Program-made: the position numbers and the translations under genes
In this document: piece after piece, positions 37,312 through 46,387 of the stretch
Layout: every line of letters starts with the position of its first letter
Position numbering within the stretch: the first letter of the stretch is position 1
Origin: Aurantibacillus circumpalustris
GTDB lineage: Bacteria; Bacteroidota; Bacteroidia; B-17B0; Aurantibacillaceae
Length of the DNA stretch: 64,000 bases
Direction: 5' to 3'
Assembly (NCBI RefSeq): GCF_029625215.1
Contig: NZ_CP121197.1
Coordinates: 434,001-498,000, forward strand
The notes under the pieces: generated by a model
Told to the model about the DNA's origin: nothing
What the model saw: only the letters and a program-made list of their open reading frames with translations
Databases searched by the model: none

Positions 37312-38298
37312 TTATTTTCCTATGCGTTTAACAAGATCTACCAATCGATTACTATAACCCCATTCGTTATCATACCAACCAATAATTTTCACAAGGTTGC
37401 CTACAACGCTCGTGAATTCCGAATCATATAAAACACTGTGAGAGTTTCCAATTACATCTACACTAACAATTGGATCTTCAGTGTATTGCAAAATACCTTT
37501 CAAATCCTTTTCAGAAGCTATTTTAAACGCTTTGTTAATTTCTTCAATGCTAGGCGTATTTTTTAAGACGCAGGTAATATCCGTTAAAGAACCGTCAGGA
37601 ACTGGCACACGCATTCCACAACCTCCTATTTTTCCTTCAAGATGCGGGAAAATTTTAGTAATTGCTTTTGCTGCTCCTGTAGAAGTAGGTATAATACTCA
37701 TAGCTGCTGCTCTCGCTCTTCTCAGATCTTTGTGTGGCGCATCATGAATACGTTGATCACTAGTATAAGAATGAACCGTTGTAATGTACGCTTGCTCTAT
37801 CCCAAACTGTTCAAGAACTTTTAACATGGGTGCTGCGCAATTGGTTGTGCAACTCGCGTTCGAAATAATTACATCGTCCTTACTCAAAACCGATTCGTTA
37901 ACTCCCAGCACAATTGTTTTTATCGTATCGTCCTTTGGCGGTGCGGAAAGAATAACTTTTTTTGCTCCGGCTTTTAAATGTCCCTTTGCACTTTCTGAAT
38001 CTAAAAAATGCCCAGTGCTTTCAATAACGATGTCAATCCCTAATTCTTTCCATGGTAAATCTTCTGGACTTTTATGTGAAACAACTCTAATTCGTTTACC
38101 ATTTACAATTAAAGTGTTTCCGTCTGTTTTTATTTCTCCCGGAAATGCTCTATGAACAGAATCGTATTTTAAAAGGTGGGCTAATGTTGTTGTATCTGTG
38201 ATGTCGTTTATAGCAACGATCTCTATTTCAGGAATATTAATGCAGTTTCGCAAAAAAACTCTTCCAATTCTACCAAAACCATTAATTGCTATTTTCAT
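37312..38298 (-). CDS. gap: Glyceraldehyde-3-phosphate dehydrogenase
   Basis: 328 residues, normal GAPDH length. NAD-binding NGFGRIGRVFLRN near the N-terminus, with Asp in INDITD favouring NAD; catalytic Cys in SNASCTTNCAAP (about 148-159); catalytic His in TTVHSYTSDQ; C-terminal WYDNEWGYSNR. It oxidises glyceraldehyde-3-phosphate in glycolysis. It appears to be transcribed alone. Confidence 0.97.
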   Translation of the reverse strand: MKIAINGFGRIGRVFLRNCINIPEIEIVAINDITDTTTLAHLLKYDSVHRAFPGEIKTDGNTLIVNGKRIRVVSHKSPEDLPWKELGIDIVIESTGHFLDSESAKGHLKAGAKKVILSAPPKDDTIKTIVLGVNESVLSKDDVIISNASCTTNCAAPMLKVLEQFGIEQAYITTVHSYTSDQRIHDAPHKDLRRARAAAMSIIPTSTGAAKAITKIFPHLEGKIGGCGMRVPVPDGSLTDITCVLKNTPSIEEINKAFKIASEKDLKGILQYTEDPIVSVDVIGNSHSVLYDSEFTSVVGNLVKIIGWYDNEWGYSNRLVDLVKRIGK

Positions 38299-38460
38299 AA
38301 GTAGACGCGCTTGTTAAATTAATAATTACTAAAGCTAAAGGAATACAAATTTAGTTTAGTTTTTCGATTCTTAATCTGCTTACGAAACCAAAAGGATTAG
38401 TTAATTTAAAATTAGCAAAATTTGTGAAGCCACTCTGCACTTAGCTTTGAAGTATCTGGG

Positions 38461-39354
38461 CTAGGAATGTTTATAAGGCCTTTTTATATTAGTGTTTAAA
38501 TCATAAATAAACCATTCCTTTTTTTGGCGTAACAAAATTTCATCGTGCTCGTAAATCATAATCTCATCAGCATGAACAGTTGTTTCTTCCTTCGTATTCA
38601 TGTTATAAAGAATATAGTACTCTTTTGGTTCATATATTTTATGAATGAGGAAATGTTTGGTTGCTATATCTATGTGCCTATGCGTTCCAATTACCTTTTT
38701 TCCATGATAATCAAAAACCTCATCGTCTGCGTTATTTCTAACACCCGCGCTACAGGCAACAATTAGAGAATCATTCGTGTTAATTTTAATTATTGAGTAA
38801 TTGTGTGGGATAAGCTCTTCTTCCCTTTCATTCGTAATTCCAGCCAATACAATATCGCCCTCATTTTTAAAAGAAGTAAAATAAAACTTCTTTTCTGGGC
38901 TAAAACTAATATCATGATAGCCTTTAAATGTCAATTGCTGGAAACTCTTATAGACAATGAATTTTTTTCCTTTCCAGGTAACCATAAAGTAAGGATCGTT
39001 ATTTAGGTATTGTTTGAGAATACTCTTACTGTATGAAAAAATACTCGAAGTGTCGTTAAGTTGATTACGAATAATAAGTCGCTCGTTTTTTTTACTCAAA
39101 TAATTACAGGCAAAAGAAGTTGTAGTTACTTTGATAAATTTATTTGCCGACGCTGATTTAATTCGAAAACAGGCCATGCATATTTTTCCTGTTGAATCGA
39201 AATCAAAAATTGTATCGTAAATTGGTTGAATTATTACGGATTCGTTTTCCTTAACTCCCCATTTTATTCCCTCTCGAAAAGCCACAGTCTGTGCCAATAA
39301 ACTGCCTGAAAAAACTGCAAAGACAGTAATAAGTATGGAAACACGTTTTTTCAA
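38461..39354 (-). CDS. Secreted WG-repeat-like protein
   Basis: 297 residues starting at a TTG codon (MKKRVSILIT) that opens a good signal peptide ending SGSLLAQ. The region after it, KWGVKENESVIIQPIYDTIF, is a recognisable WG-repeat unit; later units are more diverged (EREEELIPHNYSIIKI). Function unknown. It is a single gene, with the divergent LiaF-like operon 189 bases away. Confidence 0.75.
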   Translation of the reverse strand: MKKRVSILITVFAVFSGSLLAQTVAFREGIKWGVKENESVIIQPIYDTIFDFDSTGKICMACFRIKSASANKFIKVTTTSFACNYLSKKNERLIIRNQLNDTSSIFSYSKSILKQYLNNDPYFMVTWKGKKFIVYKSFQQLTFKGYHDISFSPEKKFYFTSFKNEGDIVLAGITNEREEELIPHNYSIIKINTNDSLIVACSAGVRNNADDEVFDYHGKKVIGTHRHIDIATKHFLIHKIYEPKEYYILYNMNTKEETTVHADEIMIYEHDEILLRQKKEWFIYDLNTNIKRPYKHS

Positions 39355-39543
39355 GTCGTTATGCGATAAAAGTAACTAAAATCGTTTTTTAATCATAGAC
39401 ATTTTAAAGATCTAATGCGAAATTTATTAAAAAAATATGCCGTTCCCCGACCTCAAAATACATTTCACCGCCTTTAAGATTCGATCTACCTAATGTGTAT
39501 TGCAAAAGGAAAACAAGGAATATACCTTTACAAAAAAATTACA

Positions 39544-40362
39544 ATGGAAGATCAAAATAAAAAGCCTCTAGAATCACTCATGGATGAGAATATGTGGCGC
39601 AAGGCTGAGAAGAGTCACCGTCGTGGTAAAATTATGGGGGGCTTATTAATAGTTGCAATTGGTTCACTTTTCTTAGCCAGAGAATTAGGCGTTGAAATAC
39701 CATTTTGGGTATTTACTTGGAAAATGCTTTTAATCGGGTTGGGATTAATACTTGCCGTGAAGCACAAATTTTTACATCCTGGATGGATTTTACTTGTTGC
39801 TGTTGGGGGTGCCTTTTTAGTAACAGACATCTATCCTGAGATGCAAATAAAACCGATACTTTGGCCAAGCCTATTAATACTTCTAGGACTAATGATCATA
39901 TTTAAACCTCGTAGAAAAAATTTTGGAAGATATCGTAGACACTGGAGAAACAAGCTCGGTCATCGCGAATTTCATAATTACTGTCAAAATTTTATGAATC
40001 AGGAAGAGCCAAACAAAGATGATTATATTGAGTCTACAGTAGTTATGGCCGGTGTAAAAAAAAACATCGTGACTAAAAACTTTAAAGGTGGTGAAGTCAT
40101 AAATGTTTTTGGTGGGTCGGAACTTAACATGAGCCAAGCAGATTTTGAAGGCACTGTTAAACTTGAAATTACTCAGGTATTTGGTGGCACTAAGTTAATA
40201 GTACCTTCTAATTGGGAAATACGATCAGAGCAAACAGTGACTGTGTTTGGCAATGTAGAAGACAAAAGGGCTTTGCAAGCAAATAGTGGCAGTGAGCCGG
40301 AAAAGGTGCTTATCATCACCGGCACCACAGTTTTTGGAGGAATCGATATCAAAAGTTTTTAA
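39544..40362 (+). CDS. LiaF-like transmembrane protein
   Basis: 272 residues from the ATG at 39544; an in-frame ATG at 39493 would add 17 residues with no support. A cytoplasmic lead of about 30 residues is followed by three or four membrane helices (about 35-125, DUF5668-like; KIMGGLLIVAIGSLFLAREL). A C-terminal soluble domain (about 160-272) has repeated VFGG motifs (NVFGGSEL, QVFGGTKL, TVFGGIDI), as in the LiaF/cell-wall-active-antibiotic response fold. In Firmicutes LiaF restrains the LiaS kinase. Here it heads an operon with a LytS-type kinase and a LytTR regulator, so an analogous role in envelope stress sensing is a reasonable inference. Confidence 0.85.
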   Translation: MEDQNKKPLESLMDENMWRKAEKSHRRGKIMGGLLIVAIGSLFLARELGVEIPFWVFTWKMLLIGLGLILAVKHKFLHPGWILLVAVGGAFLVTDIYPEMQIKPILWPSLLILLGLMIIFKPRRKNFGRYRRHWRNKLGHREFHNYCQNFMNQEEPNKDDYIESTVVMAGVKKNIVTKNFKGGEVINVFGGSELNMSQADFEGTVKLEITQVFGGTKLIVPSNWEIRSEQTVTVFGNVEDKRALQANSGSEPEKVLIITGTTVFGGIDIKSF

Positions 40363-40387
40363 AATCACAAATTAAACCTTAATACAA

Positions 40388-40735
40388 ATGGAAAAATATC
40401 TCGCAAAACTTATGTTCAACATTAATATCGATAACGGTAGCGATGCATCACAATTTGATGAACAAATTAGAATAATAGAATCGCATAGTCTTGAAGAAGC
40501 TTTTTACAAAGCGCGCGTTATCGGAAAAAAAGAAGAAGAAGTATTTACCGATTCTAGCAATAAACAAATTAGCTGGCAATTTATCGACGTATCTGATGTA
40601 TACTCACTTGATGTGGTAAAAGACGGTGATCAACTATATTCTAATACCCATAAAATAAAAGATACTGGATCCTTCATTAAGTTTATTCGCCAAAAATCAA
40701 TGGAAATTCAGGCAAAAAACCTAACATTTGCATAA
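40388..40735 (+). CDS. DUF4288-family protein
   Basis: 115 residues, soluble. The order YLAKLMFNINIDNG, SLEEAFYKARVIGKKEEEVF and WQFIDVSDVYSLD matches the small DUF4288 family. Function unknown. It lies between the LiaF-like gene (25-base gap) and the kinase gene (8-base gap), so it is probably co-expressed with the sensing module. Confidence 0.82.
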   Translation: MEKYLAKLMFNINIDNGSDASQFDEQIRIIESHSLEEAFYKARVIGKKEEEVFTDSSNKQISWQFIDVSDVYSLDVVKDGDQLYSNTHKIKDTGSFIKFIRQKSMEIQAKNLTFA

Positions 40736-40743
40736 ACATCTAT

Positions 40744-41790
40744 TTGAATACTAAATTTCAATACTCGATTAAGCACATCATGCTAGGTTTTTCGGCCTTG
40801 TGGGCTTTTTGGGTTATTGTTCAAACTATTTTATTGCATCGCTATGGCATTAGTTGGAAATTATCTTTTATTGATGCCAGCATTTCAAATAGCATACTTG
40901 CGCTTCTAAGTTATACAGCAATTACAATTTACCGCTTTTACCAACCCGGAAAAACTAATCGTTTTTACCGTCTCATTTTTGCTCTTGGTATAAGTATATT
41001 ATTTATTCTCATTTTACGTTTTTCATTAAATGCCGTTCTCGCCGAAGAAACCTCTTATCTAGAATTTTTAGAACTTTCAATGCCAATAAGGCATATAACT
41101 GCTTTTCTAATTATCTCTTTCGTTACAGTATTAAACTGGATGTGGAATGTTTTAAAAGAACAAAGGGAGTTAGAGGAAAGAAGGAATGAAACAGAGAAAT
41201 TAATAAAAGAAGCAGAGTTAGTAAAACTGCGTCAGCAACTTCAGCCCCACTTTTTATTTAATAGCTTAAACTCCATCAGTGCTCTTGCTGGCAGTAAACC
41301 GAATGAGGCAAGAAAAATGATTCAACAACTCTCTGATTTTTTAAGAGGTACGCTAAAAAAAGATGGACAGCAAATTGTTTTACTTAAAGAAGAAGTGGAA
41401 CATTTAAAACTTTACTTGGAAATTGAAAAAGTTCGGTTTGGACATCGCTTAAATTTCAAAATTGATATTTTGGAGAATGTAATGGATGCGGAAATTCCAC
41501 TACTACTTTTACAGCCTATAGTGGAAAATGCAATTAAATTTGGGCTATATGGCACAATAGAAGACGTCGAGGTTGGCCTGAACGCACATGTTGATTCAGG
41601 TTATTTATGTTTAGAAATTAAAAATCCCTTTGATTCGCAAACACAAGGCGGAGCAAAAGGTACAGGCTTTGGTTTGAGTTCTGCTCAACGACGTTTGTTT
41701 TTACTTTATAGTAGAAATGATCTTTTAACAACTGATAAAAAAGGAAATATTTTTATAACACGATTAAAAATTCCTCAAATAAAAATATAA
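40744..41790 (+). CDS. LytS/AlgZ-type sensor histidine kinase
   Basis: 348 residues. The start is a TTG at 40744 (MNTKFQYSIK); the next in-frame ATG (40780) would cut into the first membrane helix. Four membrane helices cover about 12-135, followed by a coiled coil and a His_kinase domain with phospho-acceptor QLQPHFLFNSLN (about 165-176). The ATP-binding part shows LLLQPIVENAIKFG and GTGFGLSSAQRRL. It is paired with the LytTR regulator 14 bases downstream. Confidence 0.92.
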   Translation: MNTKFQYSIKHIMLGFSALWAFWVIVQTILLHRYGISWKLSFIDASISNSILALLSYTAITIYRFYQPGKTNRFYRLIFALGISILFILILRFSLNAVLAEETSYLEFLELSMPIRHITAFLIISFVTVLNWMWNVLKEQRELEERRNETEKLIKEAELVKLRQQLQPHFLFNSLNSISALAGSKPNEARKMIQQLSDFLRGTLKKDGQQIVLLKEEVEHLKLYLEIEKVRFGHRLNFKIDILENVMDAEIPLLLLQPIVENAIKFGLYGTIEDVEVGLNAHVDSGYLCLEIKNPFDSQTQGGAKGTGFGLSSAQRRLFLLYSRNDLLTTDKKGNIFITRLKIPQIKI

Positions 41791-41804
41791 CGCATATAAT
41801 AGAA

Positions 41805-42551
41805 ATGAAGAAAATTGTAATAATAGATGATGAGCCCTTAGCGAGAAGTATTGTCATGGAATATTTACAAAATCTCGCTAATGTTGAAGTAGTTGCAGAA
41901 TGTAACAATGGCTATGAAGGTGTTAAAGCTATTATGATTCATAAACCAGATCTCATTTTTCTTGATATACAAATGCCTAAAATAAACGGCTTCGAAATGC
42001 TAGAGCTAATAGACACTATTCCATCCGTCATTTTCGCAACAGCATTTGACGAATACGCCATTAAAGCCTTTGAAGCCAACGCAGTGGACTACCTTTTAAA
42101 ACCTTTCAGCAAAGAGCGTTTTGATGTGGCTATAAATAAGTGGCTATCAAAAACCGAAGACGATAAAAGTTCTGAAAAAAACATTTACAACCTTTTAGAA
42201 AACACCACAAAACAAAATGACGAAAAAAACCGCATTGTTGTAAAAACAAATTCTGAAATTACAATTGTACCAGTTAGTGATGTTGTTTATATTGAAGCGT
42301 ACGATGATTATGTGAAAATTTTTACAAAGGATACTTATTATTTAAAAAAGAAAACGATGAACTATTATGAGCAAGTACTTGATCCTGCTAAGTTTTTCAG
42401 GGCTCATCGTTCCTATATTTTTAATTTGCAACATCTTACTCGTATAGAGCCCTTAGAAAAAAATTCTCATGTTGTTTTACTTAAATCCGGAAAAAAAATA
42501 CCGCTTAGTCGGCCTTCTTATTCTAAATTAAAAAGCATGTTAGGAATATAA
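41805..42551 (+). CDS. LytTR-family response regulator
   Basis: 248 residues. Receiver domain: acidic DDE at 8-10, phospho-acceptor Asp in LIFLDIQMPKING (about 55) and Lys in LLKPFSKERF. The LytTR domain covers about 145-245 (IEAYDDYVKIF, HRSYIFNLQHL). It is the last gene of the LiaF-like/DUF4288/LytS operon and converges with the flippase gene. It is clearly more distant from the two regulators near 5-9 kb than those are from each other. Confidence 0.95.
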   Translation: MKKIVIIDDEPLARSIVMEYLQNLANVEVVAECNNGYEGVKAIMIHKPDLIFLDIQMPKINGFEMLELIDTIPSVIFATAFDEYAIKAFEANAVDYLLKPFSKERFDVAINKWLSKTEDDKSSEKNIYNLLENTTKQNDEKNRIVVKTNSEITIVPVSDVVYIEAYDDYVKIFTKDTYYLKKKTMNYYEQVLDPAKFFRAHRSYIFNLQHLTRIEPLEKNSHVVLLKSGKKIPLSRPSYSKLKSMLGI

Positions 42552-42571
42552 CTTAAATTGCTTTTACAATT

Positions 42572-43819
42572 TTAACTGGATTTATTATTCGTTACCAACA
42601 AATCCAAATCTTTTCTTAATTGAAAAAGATTCACAATTTTAAATTCATTTTGTTTCATAAAAACAAAAGTAAGCACGGCTGCTTGGGCCAGGTAAGAAAG
42701 TGACGCTGCATAACAGGCCCCAATTAACCCAAAATGCGAAATAAAATAGTAGCTCGTGCATAAAGTCACAACTAGACCGCAACTATTAGCAATCAGCAAA
42801 ATTTTTTGGCGTCCGAGTCCTGAATAGTAATGGCTTATAATACTTGAAAAACTGAGAAACAAAACTCCCGGCGATAAATAAAGCATAATGGTCTTTGTTC
42901 CCGAAAAGTCTTTTCCGAGGAAACTAGTAAAAAAAACCTCCGGTAAAAATAATACCACAATTATGCAAAGAGAGCTAAGCAAAAAACTAATTTTTGATAG
43001 TAAAAAGGTAACTCTTCCGTTATTGATTGAGTCTTTTCGATTTGCTATGTGCGTTAAAATAATCGGCGAAATACTACCACTTAAAATCCAAACGGACTCT
43101 ATTAGTGATGTGGCGCTTGCATAAACACCAACCAACATGGCTGTAGCTATCATATAATAATTGTATCGGTTACTTAAAGTGTGTGCAAGATTTCCTAGTT
43201 GATTAACTAAACCGTTTCTTAAAATATCTTTAGTTTTTACTTCAGCTTTTGTTTTATCATCATTTGAAATTGTTTTAATAACAAAGTAACAAGAGATTAG
43301 AAGAGAAACACTCCAGGAGACATAAGCCGCAATAATGTATGCGCAGACATTTTTAATATCAAGCAAAAAAACATTTACACAAAGAATAGCAAGCAAGAGT
43401 AATGGCTGAAAAAAGATTAGAAAATTATAAGTCTTAATTTTTTCTTTTGCAAGTAGTATAACTCCATGAAATGCCTGAAGCGTGGAAATAAAAGACAAGA
43501 TTAAGACATGAATCCATAATTCTTGCATCCCAACGTGAAAGGCATAAAAAATTAAATTAATACTAACAATACAAGCAATGGTCCATAAAATTCCTTTAAT
43601 ATATATTTTAGCTAGAGCATATTTTGCAATAAAATAAACCAATGCGCTACCTGTATAAATATCGCTGATAGTTTGAATAATAGCTAAATTTAAAACCAAA
43701 AGGCTTACCTGGCCAACTTCTTCTCCACCCAATTGTCTGGATTGAACCAATAGGATAGCCAACAAAGTAAAAGCTACTGCGCTTTTAGCAAAAAAAGAAA
43801 CTATTAAATTTTTAATCAA
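42572..43819 (-). CDS. Polysaccharide flippase-type membrane protein
   Basis: 415 residues with about 12 hydrophobic segments, as in the Wzx/MATE-like oligosaccharide flippases. Residues FAKSAVAFTLLAILLVQSRQ and LSPGVLFLSFSSIISHYYSG fit this class. It probably moves lipid-linked glycans across the inner membrane. It lies 13 bases after a glycosyltransferase gene on the same strand, which supports a surface-glycan role. The particular glycan is unknown. Confidence 0.85.
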   Translation of the reverse strand: MIKNLIVSFFAKSAVAFTLLAILLVQSRQLGGEEVGQVSLLVLNLAIIQTISDIYTGSALVYFIAKYALAKIYIKGILWTIACIVSINLIFYAFHVGMQELWIHVLILSFISTLQAFHGVILLAKEKIKTYNFLIFFQPLLLLAILCVNVFLLDIKNVCAYIIAAYVSWSVSLLISCYFVIKTISNDDKTKAEVKTKDILRNGLVNQLGNLAHTLSNRYNYYMIATAMLVGVYASATSLIESVWILSGSISPIILTHIANRKDSINNGRVTFLLSKISFLLSSLCIIVVLFLPEVFFTSFLGKDFSGTKTIMLYLSPGVLFLSFSSIISHYYSGLGRQKILLIANSCGLVVTLCTSYYFISHFGLIGACYAASLSYLAQAAVLTFVFMKQNEFKIVNLFQLRKDLDLLVTNNKSS

Positions 43820-43832
43820 TAAACTATAGAAT

Positions 43833-45038
43833 TTAATTTGAAGTGTTACTGTTAGTAGAGCTCTGTTTATTTGTTCTCAATGCTAAGTTATAGATCCTGT
43901 CCAATTTTTCTCCAACTTTTTCATAGCTATAATTATCAACCGCAAACTGTCTTATAAAATTACGATCATACTTTTCTTTGTTTTCTGAAAAATCGAGTAT
44001 AGCATGAGTCAATTGTTCTTCATTTTGTTTTTCTACCATTATACCAAGTTCTGGTTTCATATATGTTTTAATGGCCCCTGCATTGCTCGTAATAACCGGT
44101 TTGGCACAAGCAAACGCTTCAATAATTACTAAACAAAATGTTTCATAATTGCTAAACATTATCAAAGCATCGTTTGCATTAATTTCATAAACAAGATCTT
44201 TGCTTATAATTCTTCCTTTAAAATTTATTTTATTTTCAAGAGTCAGTTTGTTTACAAGTTTCTTGTATTTTTCCTTATCAACTCCTTCACCAACAATATT
44301 TAATTCCAACGATGTATTTTTTTCAACGGCTTTTCCAAAGGCTCGAATTAAACCACTTACATTTTTTTCTCTATCGTTTAAAGAAGAAATATGAATAAGT
44401 CTTGTTATTTTATTTTGTTCTTTGGCCTCTGGTTTAAAAATATTTACGTTTACAACATTAGGCACGACTACATAATTACCGTTTAGGTTATGCGACAACA
44501 TCGCTTCTTTTAAATACGTACTTGTTGGCATTATTGCCTTTGCATGCTTAACGATTTTCCGCGTATAAAATTGCTTTGTAAATCCTTTATAGCTCCCATC
44601 TTCTTCGCAGTACCCGGACCAATTTTCATTAATTACATAAGGAATTTTGTGTTTCTGCGATAGGTGATAAGCACCTATTCCCATTTGCATAATTACATTT
44701 ATTTGTATCAAATCAACTTTACCTTCCTTTTTAATAAGTAAATCGTAACCCATGTCAAATGCTTCAAGAACTTTTCTTTTCTTTTTTAGTTGCGAAAAAA
44801 GTGGAAAGCGCGACGCGATTTTTTTGTAATAAACGGTAACCGTACGAATATTATTTTCATACGATTCTACACACTCAAAATTTGATTTTAGATTTTCTTC
44901 TGAACACACATGTAACACGCTTACCTTATTGTATAGTGACGCCGCCTCTGCGAAAAAACGATTAAAAATACCATGTGTTGAATCTTGTCGATTTGGGTAC
45001 CATGAAGAAATAAATAAGATATGTTTTTTGTTCTCCAT
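43833..45038 (-). CDS. Glycosyltransferase family 4
   Basis: 401 residues with two Rossmann-like halves. The N-terminal acceptor domain starts HILFISSWYPNRQDSTHGIF. The C-terminal donor domain contains ISSLNDREKNVSGLIRAF, LNIVGEG and a Glu-x7-Glu region in ETFCLVIIEAFACAKPVIT. It is a retaining GT4 enzyme, probably adding a sugar in surface polysaccharide or lipid-glycan synthesis. The flippase gene follows directly. The donor sugar is not predictable. Confidence 0.92.
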   Translation of the reverse strand: MENKKHILFISSWYPNRQDSTHGIFNRFFAEAASLYNKVSVLHVCSEENLKSNFECVESYENNIRTVTVYYKKIASRFPLFSQLKKKRKVLEAFDMGYDLLIKKEGKVDLIQINVIMQMGIGAYHLSQKHKIPYVINENWSGYCEEDGSYKGFTKQFYTRKIVKHAKAIMPTSTYLKEAMLSHNLNGNYVVVPNVVNVNIFKPEAKEQNKITRLIHISSLNDREKNVSGLIRAFGKAVEKNTSLELNIVGEGVDKEKYKKLVNKLTLENKINFKGRIISKDLVYEINANDALIMFSNYETFCLVIIEAFACAKPVITSNAGAIKTYMKPELGIMVEKQNEEQLTHAILDFSENKEKYDRNFIRQFAVDNYSYEKVGEKLDRIYNLALRTNKQSSTNSNTSN

Positions 45039-45103
45039 TTTCTGGAAGATAAATTCATTATAAAAATTATTGTAATCGTAAAAGACTAGTTATAGAACTA
45101 TAA

Positions 45104-45679
45104 CTAGTCAACGCTAATTGTTGCCTCCATTAAGAACATGGATCTGTCATCATTTATTTGTTCAAACTGCATACCGAGCTTGTTACCGCTTTTCATGCCA
45201 ATGGTAATAAATCCCAAGCCAGCACCACCTTTTTCACTTAACTCATTATTTTCAAGATGCTCTAAATAATATGTTTTTAAATCTGCCGGATCTTGAAAAG
45301 AGTTTATTTTTTCAATATGTTTTTCTAATTTTTCAATCGCAGAATTAGCAATTAAATTAGCCGTAATCATTTTAACAGCTTTGTCACTGATATAGAGAAT
45401 GAAAAAATTATGCTTAGCGCCACTCTCATCTCTATGTCCATGTATATACATGTTTTGTAAAGATTCGATGCAGATAAAAAATACTTTTTTTACTACAGAT
45501 TTTGGAAGATTTTTATCAAGAATATTGGTTTCGATCTCCGTTTCAAGTTTAGAGATAGTTTCAGAGTTTAAAACGCCATCATAAGCAAGGATTACTTTCC
45601 CTAAGCCATTTGCATCTTCAACACATTTAGAAAAATGTTGATCGAAAAATTCAGCGTCTTTATTTACTATACTGCTCAC
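45104..45679 (-). CDS. SiaB-like (DUF6272) anti-sigma-type kinase
   Basis: 191 residues from a GTG start. The pattern KVFFICIESLQNMYIHG, a variable centre and LSEKGGAGLGFITIGMKSG matches the SiaB/DUF6272 family, GHKL-type kinases related to anti-sigma factors. In Pseudomonas SiaB phosphorylates SiaC, and the PP2C phosphatase SiaA reverses it. Neither a SiaC-like protein nor an adjacent phosphatase is present here. The start overlaps the stop of the deoxynucleoside kinase gene by one base (TAGTG), which suggests coupled translation. Confidence 0.83.
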   Translation of the reverse strand: MSSIVNKDAEFFDQHFSKCVEDANGLGKVILAYDGVLNSETISKLETEIETNILDKNLPKSVVKKVFFICIESLQNMYIHGHRDESGAKHNFFILYISDKAVKMITANLIANSAIEKLEKHIEKINSFQDPADLKTYYLEHLENNELSEKGGAGLGFITIGMKSGNKLGMQFEQINDDRSMFLMEATISVD

Positions 45680-46296
45680 TATTTAAACAATCCGTTAAGT
45701 TCTGCATCAATCATTCTTATAACCTTCCCTAAATCCTCCTTACTTTCACTAAAATTTACATCGTCTACGTCCACAACTATTATTTTTCCAGACTCGTAGG
45801 AGGCGTTCCAAGCTTCATAACGCTCATTTAAGCGTTTTAAATAATCTAAACGAATACTGTTTTCGTATTCGCGACCACGTTTTTGAATTTGTTTTACAAG
45901 TGTTGGTACACTTGCTCTTAGATAAATAATAAGGTCAGGTGCTTTAACCAAACCTTCCATTAATTTAAATAGTGAAAAGTAATTGTCGTAATCACGCGAA
46001 GTCATCAGACCCATAGCGTGTAAATTTGGCGCAAAAATATAAGCATCTTCATAGATGGTACGATCTTGCACAACAGTATGCTTACCCTTACGGATATCCA
46101 GAATTTGATTGAAACGATTATTTAAAAAGTATACCTGTAAGTTAAAAGACCAGCGTTGCATATCCTCATAAAAATCATTCAAATATGGATTGTCATCTGC
46201 ATCTTCGTAGTGCGCATGCCATTTGTAATGTTTTGCCAATAATGATGTTAAAGTGGTTTTCCCCGACCCAATGTTTCCCGCAATCGCAACGTGCAT
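45679..46296 (-). CDS. Deoxynucleoside kinase
   Basis: 205 residues. P-loop GNIGSGKTT (7-15), a YEDADDNPYL segment, the DRT-type motif QDRTIYEDA and the lid-like KRGREYE are those of the dNK/dCK/dGK family. It phosphorylates deoxynucleosides for salvage in the cytoplasm; base preference is not certain. It overlaps the SiaB-like gene by one base at its 3' end. Confidence 0.92.
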   Translation of the reverse strand: MHVAIAGNIGSGKTTLTSLLAKHYKWHAHYEDADDNPYLNDFYEDMQRWSFNLQVYFLNNRFNQILDIRKGKHTVVQDRTIYEDAYIFAPNLHAMGLMTSRDYDNYFSLFKLMEGLVKAPDLIIYLRASVPTLVKQIQKRGREYENSIRLDYLKRLNERYEAWNASYESGKIIVVDVDDVNFSESKEDLGKVIRMIDAELNGLFK

Positions 46297-46387
46297 ACTT
46301 TTTTGTTAAATAATTAGCCTAAATTAGAAAAATAAGTTACAAAAAGCAAAAAATTGTTGATAAACCCCGAATTTAATTCGATGAATA

